Of a stretch of DNA of 64,000 nt, positions 54,656-63,091 are shown piece by piece. Each line of letters opens with the position of its first letter. The first letter of the stretch is position 1. Below the pieces are notes generated by a model. The model was given only the letters and a program-made list of their open reading frames with translations, was not told where the DNA came from and ran no database searches. Position numbers and translations under genes: made by a program. Origin of the DNA: Oceanospirillaceae bacterium (GTDB taxonomy: Bacteria > Pseudomonadota > Gammaproteobacteria > Pseudomonadales > Balneatricaceae); assembly GCA_013215445.1 (NCBI GenBank), contig JABSRA010000012.1:1-64000 (forward strand), in the 5' to 3' direction.

Positions 54656-56551
54656 ATGAAACGTACCATAGGCACTTGTTATTACCCAGAGCACTGGCCA
54701 GAGGAGATGTGGCAAGGCGATGCCGCTCGCATGGTTGAGGCGGGTATCAGCTGGGTGCGGATCGGCGAATTTGCCTGGAGTCGCATCGAGGCAACACCTT
54801 ACCAGCTGGATTGGAGCTGGTTAGACAAAGCCGTCGCCACTTTAGGTGCCGCCGGTCTCAAGGTCATTATGGGTACACCCACCGCTACCCCGCCGCGCTG
54901 GATGATCGACAAATGGCCCAACATGCTCATCGTCAACGAGCAGAGCCAGAGCTATAAGTTTGGCTCGCGTCGTCACTACTGCTTTAGCCACCAGCCCTAT
55001 CGACTTGAATGCGAACGTATTTGTCGGTTAATGGCTGAGCGCTACGGCGACAACCCTCACGTGCAAGCCTGGCAGACCGACAACGAATACAGCTGCCACG
55101 ATACGACACTCTCGTACAGTGCAGCGGCTGAGCAACAGTTTAGAATTTGGCTAGCAGCTAAGTATCAAACTATCGAGGCGCTCAACACGGCATGGGGCAA
55201 CGTGTTTTGGTCGATGGAATACAACAACTTCGAGCAGATACAGCTACCCAATCAAACGGTCACCGATGCCAACCCCACCCACCTGCTCGATTTTAGACGT
55301 TTTAGCTCGGATCAAGTGGTCAGCTTTAACCGCCTGCAAACCGATGTGCTGCGCCAGTACTCTAAAGCACCGCTGATCCACAATTATATGGGCCGCGTCA
55401 CTGATTTTGATCACTATAAAGTCGGTGCCGATCTAGACATCGCCAGTTGGGATAGTTACCCCATGGGCTTTTTAGAGGATAGATCTGAAGAGAGTGAAGC
55501 GTTTAAAGCGCGCTACTCACAGCAGGGTGACCCGGACTTCCAAGCTTTTCACCACGATTTATACCGCAGCGTAGGCCGCGGGCGCATGTGGATCATGGAG
55601 CAGCAACCCGGCCCAGTTAACTGGGCACCTTACAACCCCGCCCCGCTACCGGGCATGGTGCGCCTGTGGAGTTGGGAGGCTTTTGCTCACGGGGCTGAAG
55701 CCGTGTGTTACTTCCGCTGGCGTCAGGCGCATTTTGCCCAAGAACAAATGCACGCGGGGCTTTATACTCCTGCCAATGATCCCGCTCCCGGGCTCTTTGA
55801 AGCCAAAGCCGTCGCCGCTGAAATAGAGACGATGCCCGAGGTAAGTACTGCGAGTGCTCAAGTGGCCTTAGTCTTTGATTACGAGTCGGATTGGGCATGG
55901 CAAATACAACCGCAGGGAGCCAGTTTTAACTACTTCAAACTGGTATTTGCCCATTATCGGGCACTGCGCAGTTTAGGCTTGTCGATCGATATTATCTCGC
56001 CGGAGTGCGACACGCTTAAAACTTACAAGGTCGTGGTAATTCCAGGTTTGATGAATTTGAGTAATAACTTGCGCAACGCCATCGACAACTTTGCCGGTGC
56101 GGTGATTTCAGGACCGCGCAGCGGTTCTAAAACGGCGCAATTTTCGATCAATTTAGAGCCCCCCATGCCCGGCATGCACAGTAAAATTAGCTACGTTGAA
56201 TCGCTGCGCCCCAGTACGGTGATACCACTGCAAAACAGCGGTAATATCATCAACTGGATAGAGACAACCACCGATGAAGATCCAGTAATGCTACGCACTG
56301 CCTGCAATAGGCCGGTGCTAATCGGTGATAAACAGCGCCAGTACTTAACCGCTTGGGCTGATCACAGGGCACTGACCTCGATTTTTAAAACACTCTGCAA
56401 AGATCAAGGTGTGGCAGTGCAAGAGCTACCTGATGGACTACGCATTAGAGACAGCCAAGAGCACCGCTTTATCTTTAACTACAACCCGACAGCCGTAGAG
56501 TTTAACGGGGTCAAGATTGAACCTGCGGGAGTACATTGGCAAGCGCTATAA
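54656..56551 (+). CDS. GH42 beta-galactosidase
   Basis: It hydrolyses beta-galactosides in the cytoplasm. Family 42 signs: TCYYPEHWPEEMW at the start, GISWVRIGEFAWSRIE, GTPTATPPRWM, WQTDNEYSCHDT with the acid/base Glu, SWDSYPMGF and WIMEQQPGPVNW with the nucleophile Glu, then a trimerisation domain and a C-terminal beta domain. Length 631 is slightly short of the usual 650-690. There is no signal peptide. CAGAGGATC supplies the ribosome site. Confidence 0.94.
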   Translation: MKRTIGTCYYPEHWPEEMWQGDAARMVEAGISWVRIGEFAWSRIEATPYQLDWSWLDKAVATLGAAGLKVIMGTPTATPPRWMIDKWPNMLIVNEQSQSYKFGSRRHYCFSHQPYRLECERICRLMAERYGDNPHVQAWQTDNEYSCHDTTLSYSAAAEQQFRIWLAAKYQTIEALNTAWGNVFWSMEYNNFEQIQLPNQTVTDANPTHLLDFRRFSSDQVVSFNRLQTDVLRQYSKAPLIHNYMGRVTDFDHYKVGADLDIASWDSYPMGFLEDRSEESEAFKARYSQQGDPDFQAFHHDLYRSVGRGRMWIMEQQPGPVNWAPYNPAPLPGMVRLWSWEAFAHGAEAVCYFRWRQAHFAQEQMHAGLYTPANDPAPGLFEAKAVAAEIETMPEVSTASAQVALVFDYESDWAWQIQPQGASFNYFKLVFAHYRALRSLGLSIDIISPECDTLKTYKVVVIPGLMNLSNNLRNAIDNFAGAVISGPRSGSKTAQFSINLEPPMPGMHSKISYVESLRPSTVIPLQNSGNIINWIETTTDEDPVMLRTACNRPVLIGDKQRQYLTAWADHRALTSIFKTLCKDQGVAVQELPDGLRIRDSQEHRFIFNYNPTAVEFNGVKIEPAGVHWQAL

Positions 56552-56561
56552 GCCTTAGCCT

Positions 56562-56589
56562 GCGGTTAACTCTTTGCTGAGTTAACCGC
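56562..56589 (+). terminator. Strong hairpin after the beta-galactosidase gene
   Basis: GCGGTTAACTC (56562-56572) and GAGTTAACCGC (56579-56589) form a perfect 11-bp stem with a 6-base loop. TTTACCTCTCTT follows, a weak U-tract. It begins 10 bp after the stop. Confidence 0.7.
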
Positions 56590-56747
56590 TTTACCTCTCT
56601 TAACTACCCTCCATTTTCCTAGCTGTATCGCAGCTGTATCAATCATAAATCTGTGATGAAATAGCACTCTTGCAATGTCCAAGTCACTGTCGTTTAATGT
56701 TGACGGTTGTTTTAATACTAAAAAAAATTGGATTAAGAGGGTAGGCG

Positions 56748-57728
56748 ATGGTCAAGCAACGTGTGATTAACTGGGGAATAATTGGCTGTGGCAATGTGAC
56801 TGAAGTAAAGAGCGGTCCCGCCTATCAAAAGGTCGACAATTTTAAACTCACAGCCGTGATGCGCAGAAATGCCGACCTAGCCAAAGATTATGCACAGCGC
56901 CACAACGTCGAAAAATATTACGCAGATGCCAATGCGCTGATCAACGATGACTCCATCGATGCAATTTATATTGCCACACCACCCGATACGCATAAATCCT
57001 TAGGCTTGCTAGTAGCAGCCGCAGGCAAGCCCTGCTGCATCGAAAAACCATTGGCACCAACCCTGCAAGAGAGCCAAGCGTTATTAAACGCCTTTGAAGT
57101 AGCCCAAGTACCATTATTCGTCGCCTATTACCGTCGCTCGCTACCGCGCTTTGAAAAAGTAAAAGAGCTGCTTGATAACGGCGAAATTGGCGAAATAAGA
57201 CACATCAGCTGGCACTTATCGGCACCCGCGAGCGAGCTCGATACCGCTAAGACCTACAATTGGCGCACCGATCAAGCGGTCGCCCCCGGTGGTTATTTTG
57301 ACGATTTAGCCAGTCACGGGCTCAACCTGTTTGCCCACCTACTTGGGGATTTCGAGCAGGTAAAAGGCATCAGTTTAAATCAACAGGGTCTGTACTCTGC
57401 GATTGATGCAGTATCGGCTTGCTGGATGCATAAAAATGGTATTACCGGCGCTGGCAGCTGGAATTTTGGGACCGCTACCAGGCACGATAATGTAGTGATC
57501 TACGGCAGTAGCGGCGAGATTTCATTTGCAGTGTTTGAAGAGGCGCCTATCTCAATTAATAACCAGTCGGGCAATCGTGAACTTTTCATCGAACACCCTG
57601 AAAACGTGCAACTCTATCATGTGCAGAACATCCGAGCTCACCTTATTGATGGGGTAACCCACCCCTCCAGTGGTGCAAGTGCTGTACATACCAGCTGGGT
57701 GATGGATCAGATTTTAGCGACACTATAA
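56748..57728 (+). CDS. Gfo/Idh/MocA-family oxidoreductase
   Basis: An NAD(P)-dependent sugar oxidoreductase of 326 residues: NWGIIGCGNVTEVKSGP for the cofactor, IYIATPPDTHKSL, then CCIEKPLAPTLQES with the conserved EKP lysine, and GGYFDDLASHGLNL in the substrate region. Galactose 1-dehydrogenases of Pseudomonas and Azospirillum belong to this family, so this is a second candidate for the first oxidation step. It may equally reduce a keto-sugar or another sugar released by the glycosidases. A ribosome site AGAGGG lies upstream. Confidence 0.88.
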   Translation: MVKQRVINWGIIGCGNVTEVKSGPAYQKVDNFKLTAVMRRNADLAKDYAQRHNVEKYYADANALINDDSIDAIYIATPPDTHKSLGLLVAAAGKPCCIEKPLAPTLQESQALLNAFEVAQVPLFVAYYRRSLPRFEKVKELLDNGEIGEIRHISWHLSAPASELDTAKTYNWRTDQAVAPGGYFDDLASHGLNLFAHLLGDFEQVKGISLNQQGLYSAIDAVSACWMHKNGITGAGSWNFGTATRHDNVVIYGSSGEISFAVFEEAPISINNQSGNRELFIEHPENVQLYHVQNIRAHLIDGVTHPSSGASAVHTSWVMDQILATL

Positions 57729-57734
57729 TAGGGT

Positions 57735-58265
57735 TCAGGCTTTAAGCACGCGGTTTTTTATCCGCGACAAACCTACAGGAGTGACGCCCAAGTAACGGGC
57801 CAAATCATTTTGGGTGACTTGTTGCATCAACTCAGAGGACTCTTTTAATAATAGGCTATAGCGATCTTCGGCGCTTAAGCAGAGTAATTGATACTCTCGC
57901 TTTTCTTTCTTCATCGAAAACTGCAACAAAAACTCAATCATGTGCTGTGCCAGCTCGGCATCTTTAGCACAGTACTCACGTATTTTGGCAAAAGGTATCA
58001 CCATTAATACCGAGGGTTCTAAACACATTAAACTAAAGGAGCAGGCCTCTTTAGCATAGGCAGAGGTCAAACTGCCGATAGTATCACCAGGCATCACAAA
58101 AGACTTGATGAACTCCTTGCCATCCAGTGACGTGTAATAAGCTTTGAGTAAACCAGATTGCAAAAAATACAGTGATTGGTTTACATCACCCTGCCTGAAT
58201 AGATGCGCTGTCTTTACTTTTTCTAGTACCGTGCCTTCGAGCTGAATTAATTCATTAAATGTCAT
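57735..58265 (-). CDS. Crp/Fnr-family regulator
   Basis: A 176-residue protein with an N-terminal cyclic-nucleotide-binding-like beta barrel (LFRQGDVNQSLYFLQSGLLK, then GDTIGSLTSAYAKEA) and a C-terminal helix-turn-helix (TQNDLARYLGVTPVGLSRIK). No Fnr-type N-terminal cysteines are present, so no iron-sulfur cluster is expected. The N-terminus is a little short. It is divergent from the DoxX-like gene. This subtype often senses signals other than cAMP. Confidence 0.85.
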   Translation of the reverse strand: MTFNELIQLEGTVLEKVKTAHLFRQGDVNQSLYFLQSGLLKAYYTSLDGKEFIKSFVMPGDTIGSLTSAYAKEACSFSLMCLEPSVLMVIPFAKIREYCAKDAELAQHMIEFLLQFSMKKEKREYQLLCLSAEDRYSLLLKESSELMQQVTQNDLARYLGVTPVGLSRIKNRVLKA

Positions 58266-58393
58266 AGAACTTAACCTGTGGTAATGACCAATGTCGCGAA
58301 ACTGCCTATTATCCTAAATTCCGCTATTGTGATCCAGCCTTAAAATAATTGAGCCTGAGTTACCCAATACAACACTATATTAAAGAGATATCT

Positions 58394-58861
58394 ATGATTA
58401 CCCCACTGCTAATTCTTACTTTATTATCTGGCCCGCTGGCCATCGCCTACCTCTATGCTAAAACCACTGGCACGACACTGAATATCAGTAAATTCGCTTA
58501 CTGGGGATTGAGCGCTGCCTTTCTTTTCTTCACCATAGGTCATCTAGTTAAAACCATCGAGATGGTTGCAATGCTCCCTCCCTGGGTCCCCTATCGCCTA
58601 GCACTGGTTTATCTCAGTGGACTACTTGAACTGTTTATCGCCATTTTACTGTTGCTGCCAAAGTATCAAAAGGTCGCGGCCAAAATGGCCATAATCGTGT
58701 TTGTGCTGTTCTTCCCAGTTAATATTTACGCAGCTTTTAATCACCTGGGACTGGGTGGCCACCAATGGGGACCTGCCTATTTATGGATACGTGCCCCACT
58801 GCAGCTAATTTTAATCGCCTGGGCCTATTTTCTGTGCGTGAAAGGCAAACATCGAGGCTAA
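58394..58861 (+). CDS. DoxX-like small membrane protein
   Basis: A four-helix integral membrane protein of 155 residues starting at ATG 58394 (MITPLLILTLLSG, AGAG upstream); an in-frame TTG at 58349 would add 15 polar residues. PYRLALVYLSGLLELFIAIL fits DoxX-like proteins, as does the NIYAAFNHL segment. Function in this family is poorly known. It begins a plus-strand run with an SDR, DUF2141 and VTT protein; the divergent Crp/Fnr regulator may control it. Confidence 0.75.
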   Translation: MITPLLILTLLSGPLAIAYLYAKTTGTTLNISKFAYWGLSAAFLFFTIGHLVKTIEMVAMLPPWVPYRLALVYLSGLLELFIAILLLLPKYQKVAAKMAIIVFVLFFPVNIYAAFNHLGLGGHQWGPAYLWIRAPLQLILIAWAYFLCVKGKHRG

Positions 58862-58983
58862 CCTCCGTTATGGGTACTTATTTAAACCTGAAATTTTTAG
58901 ATGACTTTTAACCTGGGTTAATGCCGGTCACAGCTCAACAAACTATTATTTCGTTATCAAACGAAGTAATAGGAATGGCAGTG

Positions 58984-59715
58984 ATGAAAATAACCGGTAA
59001 ACACATCGTTATCAGTGGCGCGACTTCAGGTATCGGCTTAGCGCTTACCCGGCAACTGTACTCGGACAATAAGGTAATTGTGATTGGCAGAAATACTCAG
59101 AAACTCAAGGCACTCGCCGAGCAGTTCAAAGGCATCAGCACCTTCCATGTGGATCTAGTTAATCTCGATCAGCTTACGACAACTACTGCTAACATCCTGA
59201 GTGAATTCGCTGTCATCGACCTACTGATCAATAACGCCGCCGTGCAAAACACCCCACATTTTACCGCCAAAGATTTTGACTACTCAAGTATCCGCGATGA
59301 AATCACCGTTAATTTCACCGCCCCCTGCTGCCTGATCCACCAGCTGTTACCAGCACTACTAGCCAGTAACAGCGCCAGTATTGTCAATATTAATTCAGGA
59401 CTGGGGCTGGTACCAAAAACCAGCTCGGCTATTTACTGCGCCACCAAGGGCGCACTGAACATATTCTCTCAATCGCTTAATTACCAATTGGAAAATACCA
59501 ATATTGATGTTCAACAGGTCTTTTTAGAGTTGGTTGAAACGCCCATGAGCCAGGGCAGAGGCAGCCATAAAATCTCGGCTGAAGACGCCGCCCAAAAAAT
59601 CATTGAGGGCATCACCCTAGGCACTACAGAGCATGATATCGGTAAGGTAAAGCTGCTGAGACTACTGCTGCGAATAGCCCCCTCTCTCGCCCGCAAGATA
59701 ATGAAAAAATATTGA
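58984..59715 (+). CDS. Short-chain dehydrogenase (DltE-like)
   Basis: An SDR of 243 residues from ATG 58984 (MKITGKHIVISG), the proper position before the cofactor motif ISGATSGIGLALTRQL; an upstream ATG at 58921 would add 21 residues. DLLINNAAVQNTP, VNINSGLGLVP (Ser) and YCATKGALNIFSQSL (Tyr/Lys) complete the active site. The C-terminal basic tail suits the DltE-like group. Substrate unknown. The DUF2141 gene starts 10 bp after its stop. Confidence 0.85.
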   Translation: MKITGKHIVISGATSGIGLALTRQLYSDNKVIVIGRNTQKLKALAEQFKGISTFHVDLVNLDQLTTTTANILSEFAVIDLLINNAAVQNTPHFTAKDFDYSSIRDEITVNFTAPCCLIHQLLPALLASNSASIVNINSGLGLVPKTSSAIYCATKGALNIFSQSLNYQLENTNIDVQQVFLELVETPMSQGRGSHKISAEDAAQKIIEGITLGTTEHDIGKVKLLRLLLRIAPSLARKIMKKY

Positions 59716-59725
59716 GGTAACCCTG

Positions 59726-60181
59726 ATGAAAACACCGCTAACACCACTTATATCAATAACCACTATCGTTTTATGGAGTTTAATGATGTTCACTAATAAT
59801 GCCCTGGCAGCCGAGCTTACCATCAATGTCGATAACATCGATACTAAACGCTCCGGTAACATTTTAGTGATGCTATTTTCCAGCCGGGGCTTTCCCAAAA
59901 GGCATGACCAAGCGCTGGCCATACAAAGCAGCAAGGCTAATGCGTCGCAACTCACCTTCCATTTTGATACGGTGGAGGGCGAGCTCGCCGTTAAAATATT
60001 ACATGATGAAAATGGCGACGGGAAGGTTGGCAAAAACTGGACAGGCATCTATCCTGCAGAAGGGCTTGGCTTCTCAAACGGTCAGCGCGTGGGTTTTACC
60101 GGCCCGCCAAAGTATCACAAATCCAAAGTATCTCCAGCGCAATTTAGAGAGGGTTTAACCATCTCTATAATTTACCCGTAA
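59726..60181 (+). CDS. DUF2141 secreted protein
   Basis: A small exported protein. The signal peptide is about residues 1-29, ending at ALAAE. DUF2141 is recognised from the LTINVDNIDTKRSGNILVML opening, the GELAVKILHDENGDGKVGKN centre and the GLGFSNGQRVGFTGPPKYH end. The aspartate-rich DENGDGKVG looks like a calcium-binding loop. Role unknown. It probably shares an mRNA with the SDR before it and the VTT protein 21 bp after. Confidence 0.88.
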   Translation: MKTPLTPLISITTIVLWSLMMFTNNALAAELTINVDNIDTKRSGNILVMLFSSRGFPKRHDQALAIQSSKANASQLTFHFDTVEGELAVKILHDENGDGKVGKNWTGIYPAEGLGFSNGQRVGFTGPPKYHKSKVSPAQFREGLTISIIYP

Positions 60182-60202
60182 TTCTGTCAAAGGAAAAATG
60201 TT

Positions 60203-60868
60203 ATGAAACCCTTACTCAAAATCATCCTTATCTTGATTACATTTTTCACCAGTACCTTATTAATAATTAAGTTCACTGGGGTACTCAATGTCACTCAAAT
60301 CAAGGATTGGCTGATCGCGGCACAAGATTTATCCCCGTTTTATGTCGGCTCCCTAGTGGCGCTGTTATTATTCGCTGACCTTTTTATCGCCATGCCGACT
60401 TTAACGGTGACTATTCTCGCAGGCTTCTTTTTAGGTCATCTATATGGATCCATCGCCGCACTCATCGGCTTAATCAGCGCAGGCAGCTGTGGTTATGCTC
60501 TCAGCTATCGTTATGGGGACAAAGTGTTTAATTTTTTGCTTGAGAAAAAAACGCAACGTGAAGAGGCGATTGCCAGTTTTCAACAACACAGCGTGATGAT
60601 GATACTTTTATCCCGAGCGATGCCGATGTTGCCAGAAATCTGTGCCTGTCTAGCGGGGGCCAGTAAAATGGGCTATATGAAATTTATCTGCTGTTGGTTA
60701 CTCAGTGCTATCCCCTATGTGCTAGTCGCCACCTATGCGGGTTCAATCAGCTCCATCGATAATCCAACACCGGCACTCTATACAGCAATAGGCATCTCGG
60801 CGCTGCTGTGGATCGCCTGGTTTGTCTATCATCGCTATTATATGAGAACAAAAGCGCTAACTCCTTGA
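60203..60868 (+). CDS. VTT-domain (TVP38/TMEM64, DedA-like) membrane protein
   Basis: A 221-residue inner-membrane protein with about five to six helices. The VTT core contains LFIAMPTLTVTILAGFFLG, GLISAGSCGYALSYRYGD and LLSRAMPMLPEICACLAG, where family members usually read F-R-x-P-x-x-P. Such proteins are thought to scramble or flip lipids. Its stop is 1 bp from the stop of the convergent GNAT gene. Confidence 0.85.
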   Translation: MKPLLKIILILITFFTSTLLIIKFTGVLNVTQIKDWLIAAQDLSPFYVGSLVALLLFADLFIAMPTLTVTILAGFFLGHLYGSIAALIGLISAGSCGYALSYRYGDKVFNFLLEKKTQREEAIASFQQHSVMMILLSRAMPMLPEICACLAGASKMGYMKFICCWLLSAIPYVLVATYAGSISSIDNPTPALYTAIGISALLWIAWFVYHRYYMRTKALTP

Positions 60869-60869
60869 G

Positions 60870-61355
60870 TTAGAATGTCGCCTGCTGAGACTGGCGGGCG
60901 ACTTGTAAATGGTAGGTAGTAAATTGCCTACCCAGCATTTTGCTTCGATATGATCGTATACACATCTTTTTTAAGAACTTGTACTGCGGCCTAGTCTCCA
61001 GTAAGTGAATAACCACTTCCTGATGCCTCAGTTCTTCAGACCAGCGCATCACTTCCTTAAAGATTTGGCTACCAATCCCCCAAGCGTTTTTCGAGATAAC
61101 AATGGCAATTTCAAAGTGCCCCTGCTCTTTTTGCAAAGCGCACCAGCCAACTAGCTGGCTATCACTATACACCGCCCTAACTCGACAGCCGGTAATAGCA
61201 TCTACTTCAATTTTACCTGCGACCCACTCTCTAACACTATTATCCTCAAATAAACCGTGGGAGATCAAATGACTTCTTATGCTCTGCTGATTGAGGATGG
61301 TAATAAATTCAAGCGGGTCCAAGGTGTTGAATTTTTTGTATTCTATTTTTTTCAT
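60870..61355 (-). CDS. GNAT-family N-acetyltransferase (probable)
   Basis: A 161-residue protein with a weak but recognisable GNAT pattern: VRAVYSDSQLVGWCALQKEQ (beta strands 2-3), FEIAIVISKNAWGIGSQIFK (beta 4 and acetyl-CoA loop, where AWGIGSQ takes the place of R-x-x-G-x-G/A) and a following helix WSEELR. It is divergent from the HxlR gene, with the two HxlR-type operators between them, and may be its target. Confidence 0.65.
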   Translation of the reverse strand: MKKIEYKKFNTLDPLEFITILNQQSIRSHLISHGLFEDNSVREWVAGKIEVDAITGCRVRAVYSDSQLVGWCALQKEQGHFEIAIVISKNAWGIGSQIFKEVMRWSEELRHQEVVIHLLETRPQYKFLKKMCIRSYRSKMLGRQFTTYHLQVARQSQQATF

Positions 61356-61408
61356 TTAGCAGTCCCTACTATTGAGTTTATTAGCTAATGCCAGCGGCTC
61401 AGCCACCC

Positions 61409-61458
61409 ACTTGCATAATGCAAGTAGATGCTAAGCCCTTTACTTGCATTATGCAAGT
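61409..61458. promoter_or_regulatory. Twin HxlR operators
   Basis: ACTTGCATAATGCAAGT (61409-61425) and ACTTGCATTATGCAAGT (61442-61458) are 17-bp palindromes differing only at the centre. They repeat every 33 bp, about three helical turns, so two dimers would bind on the same face. They fill the space between the GNAT and HxlR genes, and the second overlaps the HxlR -35. Confidence 0.8.
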
Positions 61459-61466
61459 GCTATAAT
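61439..61466 (+). promoter_or_regulatory. HxlR gene promoter giving a leaderless transcript
   Basis: TTTACT (61439-61444) and a perfect TATAAT (61461-61466) are 16 bp apart. The ATG of the HxlR gene starts only 7 bp after the -10, exactly where transcription should begin. No ribosome site is therefore transcribed. Confidence 0.65.
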
Positions 61467-61473
61467 CGACAAC

Positions 61474-61887
61474 ATGAAACCTACACCCCAATACCGTTCA
61501 GACTGCCCTATTAATTACGCCCTAGAAACCTTTGGAGATAAGTGGAGTTTGTTAATCATCCGCGATTTAATCTTCCAGGGGAAAAAAAACTACGGCGAGT
61601 TTTTAAATGCAGAGGAAAAGATATCCACTAATATTTTGGCCAACCGACTTGAAAAACTCGAACTAGAAGGGCTTATTAGCAAATCTAGCGATCCCGACAA
61701 TCACGCAAAAAAAGTTTATCGACTCAGCTCAAAAGGCATAGATTTATTACCCATGCTGATAGAAATGATGGCTTGGTCTGCTCAATATGATCAACATACA
61801 GGCTGCCCTGTAGAATTTAGCAACCAATTAAAAGCAGATAAACAAAGTCTAATAGCACAGTTAAAACAACAGTTAATTAAAAGTTAA
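61474..61887 (+). CDS. HxlR-family transcriptional regulator
   Basis: A 137-residue winged-helix regulator from ATG 61474; the TTG at 61444 lies inside the operator. HxlR signature: CPINYALETFGDKWSLLIIR with RDLIFQGKKNYGEFL, ISTNILANRLEKLELEGLI and YRLSSKGIDLLPML. The N-terminal Cys before the family PI-x-x-ALE block is the one used for redox or electrophile sensing in some members. Repression of itself and of the divergent GNAT gene is inferred from the operator position. Confidence 0.93.
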   Translation: MKPTPQYRSDCPINYALETFGDKWSLLIIRDLIFQGKKNYGEFLNAEEKISTNILANRLEKLELEGLISKSSDPDNHAKKVYRLSSKGIDLLPMLIEMMAWSAQYDQHTGCPVEFSNQLKADKQSLIAQLKQQLIKS

Positions 61888-61988
61888 TTGCTTACATCAA
61901 CCATTGAGCACCGCTATTTTGTTTTGCATTTAAGCTCGATTATGATAAAAAGTCTCTGTTCATCAGTATTAATGCCATAGGAATCAGG

Positions 61989-62321
61989 GTGAAAAAGTTA
62001 ATAATACTTAGTTTGGCAGTACTATTGAGCGGCTGCGATACTGTTTATCAACCGCTGGGTTGGGATGGCGGCTATCAAGAGCAACAGCTAAGACACGGGC
62101 ACTACCGGCTCAATTATCAGGGAAACTCAACCACCCCGGATCAGTGGGTACTGCAGAGTTGGCATCGCAGAGCAGCACAATTATGTCCATCGGGTTATGC
62201 AATTTTAGCCATTAATATACAGCAGCCGTTATCGTCAGATGCCACCATCAAAACCTTGTTAAACAACCCTTTATCACGAAGAAATCCAGAGGTCAGTGGC
62301 GAGCTAAAATGTACAAGATAA
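61989..62321 (+). CDS. Small lipoprotein
   Basis: 110 residues with a lipoprotein signal peptide: MKKLIILSLAVLLSGC, where LLSGC is the lipobox and Cys16 the lipidated residue. Start GTG 61989 with AGGA 6 bp upstream. The mature part contains two further cysteines (LCPSGY and the final LKCTR), which may form a disulfide. The family is not recognised, though the WVLQSWHRRAAQLCPSGY segment looks conserved. Confidence 0.75.
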   Translation: MKKLIILSLAVLLSGCDTVYQPLGWDGGYQEQQLRHGHYRLNYQGNSTTPDQWVLQSWHRRAAQLCPSGYAILAINIQQPLSSDATIKTLLNNPLSRRNPEVSGELKCTR

Positions 62322-62359
62322 GGCGTTTTAGAATATAAACCTAAATTCGGCAGTTGATG

Positions 62360-62392
62360 TTAGCCCGGATATTGCATGCAACATCCGGGTTA
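62360..62392. repeat. Intact 33-bp REP-like palindrome
   Basis: TTAGCCCGGATATTGCA (62360-62376) is followed at once by its near reverse complement TGCAACATCCGGGTTA (62377-62392). The same half-sequence appears at 27716-27732 and 27869-27885, and perhaps at 7881-7907. It could form a strong hairpin in RNA between the lipoprotein and tpm genes. Confidence 0.65.
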
Positions 62393-62424
62393 GATTATTC
62401 TATAGATTGATAAAGAGATAAAAC

Positions 62425-63075
62425 ATGCAACATAGTTTTTGGGAGAATAAATGGAAGTCTGGTAACATTGGCTTTCATCAGGCGCAGATCAATCCACAAT
62501 TGATACAACATTTTCAGTTATTAAATTTAATCAATAACGCTCGAGTGTTTGTCCCGCTTTGCGGTAAGACCCATGATATTTCATGGCTACTTAATCAAGG
62601 ATATCAGGTTGTCGGTGCTGAGCTGAGTGAACTCGCTGTCAATCAGCTTTTTATCCAACTAGGCCTTACGCCTAAAATTGAGCGCCGCGATGAATTAATT
62701 TGTTATAGCGCAGCACAAATAGAAATTTTTGTCGGTGACATATTTCTGCTTAACTCCAAGCTTTTAGGCCCAGTCGACGCCATTTATGATCGTGCTGCGC
62801 TGATTGCGCTACCCGAGCAAATACGCATTCAATATGCCACCCTGCTTATCGAGATAACCAACACAGCCCCGCAATTACTGCTAACCTTCGATTACGATCA
62901 GCAACTTATGCAGGGACCACCGTTTGCTTTAGATGAGCAAAACCTGCAAGGTTATTACTGTGACAGTTATGCATTAAAACTTATCGAGCGCTCTCAGCTA
63001 ACCGGTGGACTCAAAGGGATAGTAGCGGCTACTGCCTCTGCCTGGCAGTTACTACCGAGGACCATGACAAGTTAA
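62425..63075 (+). CDS. tpm: Thiopurine S-methyltransferase
   Basis: A SAM-dependent methyltransferase of 216 residues that in bacteria detoxifies tellurite and selenium compounds and methylates thiopurines. Family marks: FWENKWKSGNIGFHQ at the start, VFVPLCGKTHDISWLLNQGY (SAM site), VVGAELSELAV, VDAIYDRAALIALPEQIR and PQLLLTFDYDQ with GPPFALDE. Length and motifs match gammaproteobacterial Tpm throughout. Confidence 0.94.
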   Translation: MQHSFWENKWKSGNIGFHQAQINPQLIQHFQLLNLINNARVFVPLCGKTHDISWLLNQGYQVVGAELSELAVNQLFIQLGLTPKIERRDELICYSAAQIEIFVGDIFLLNSKLLGPVDAIYDRAALIALPEQIRIQYATLLIEITNTAPQLLLTFDYDQQLMQGPPFALDEQNLQGYYCDSYALKLIERSQLTGGLKGIVAATASAWQLLPRTMTS

Positions 63076-63091
63076 TGGGTTAGTAGCCCTC

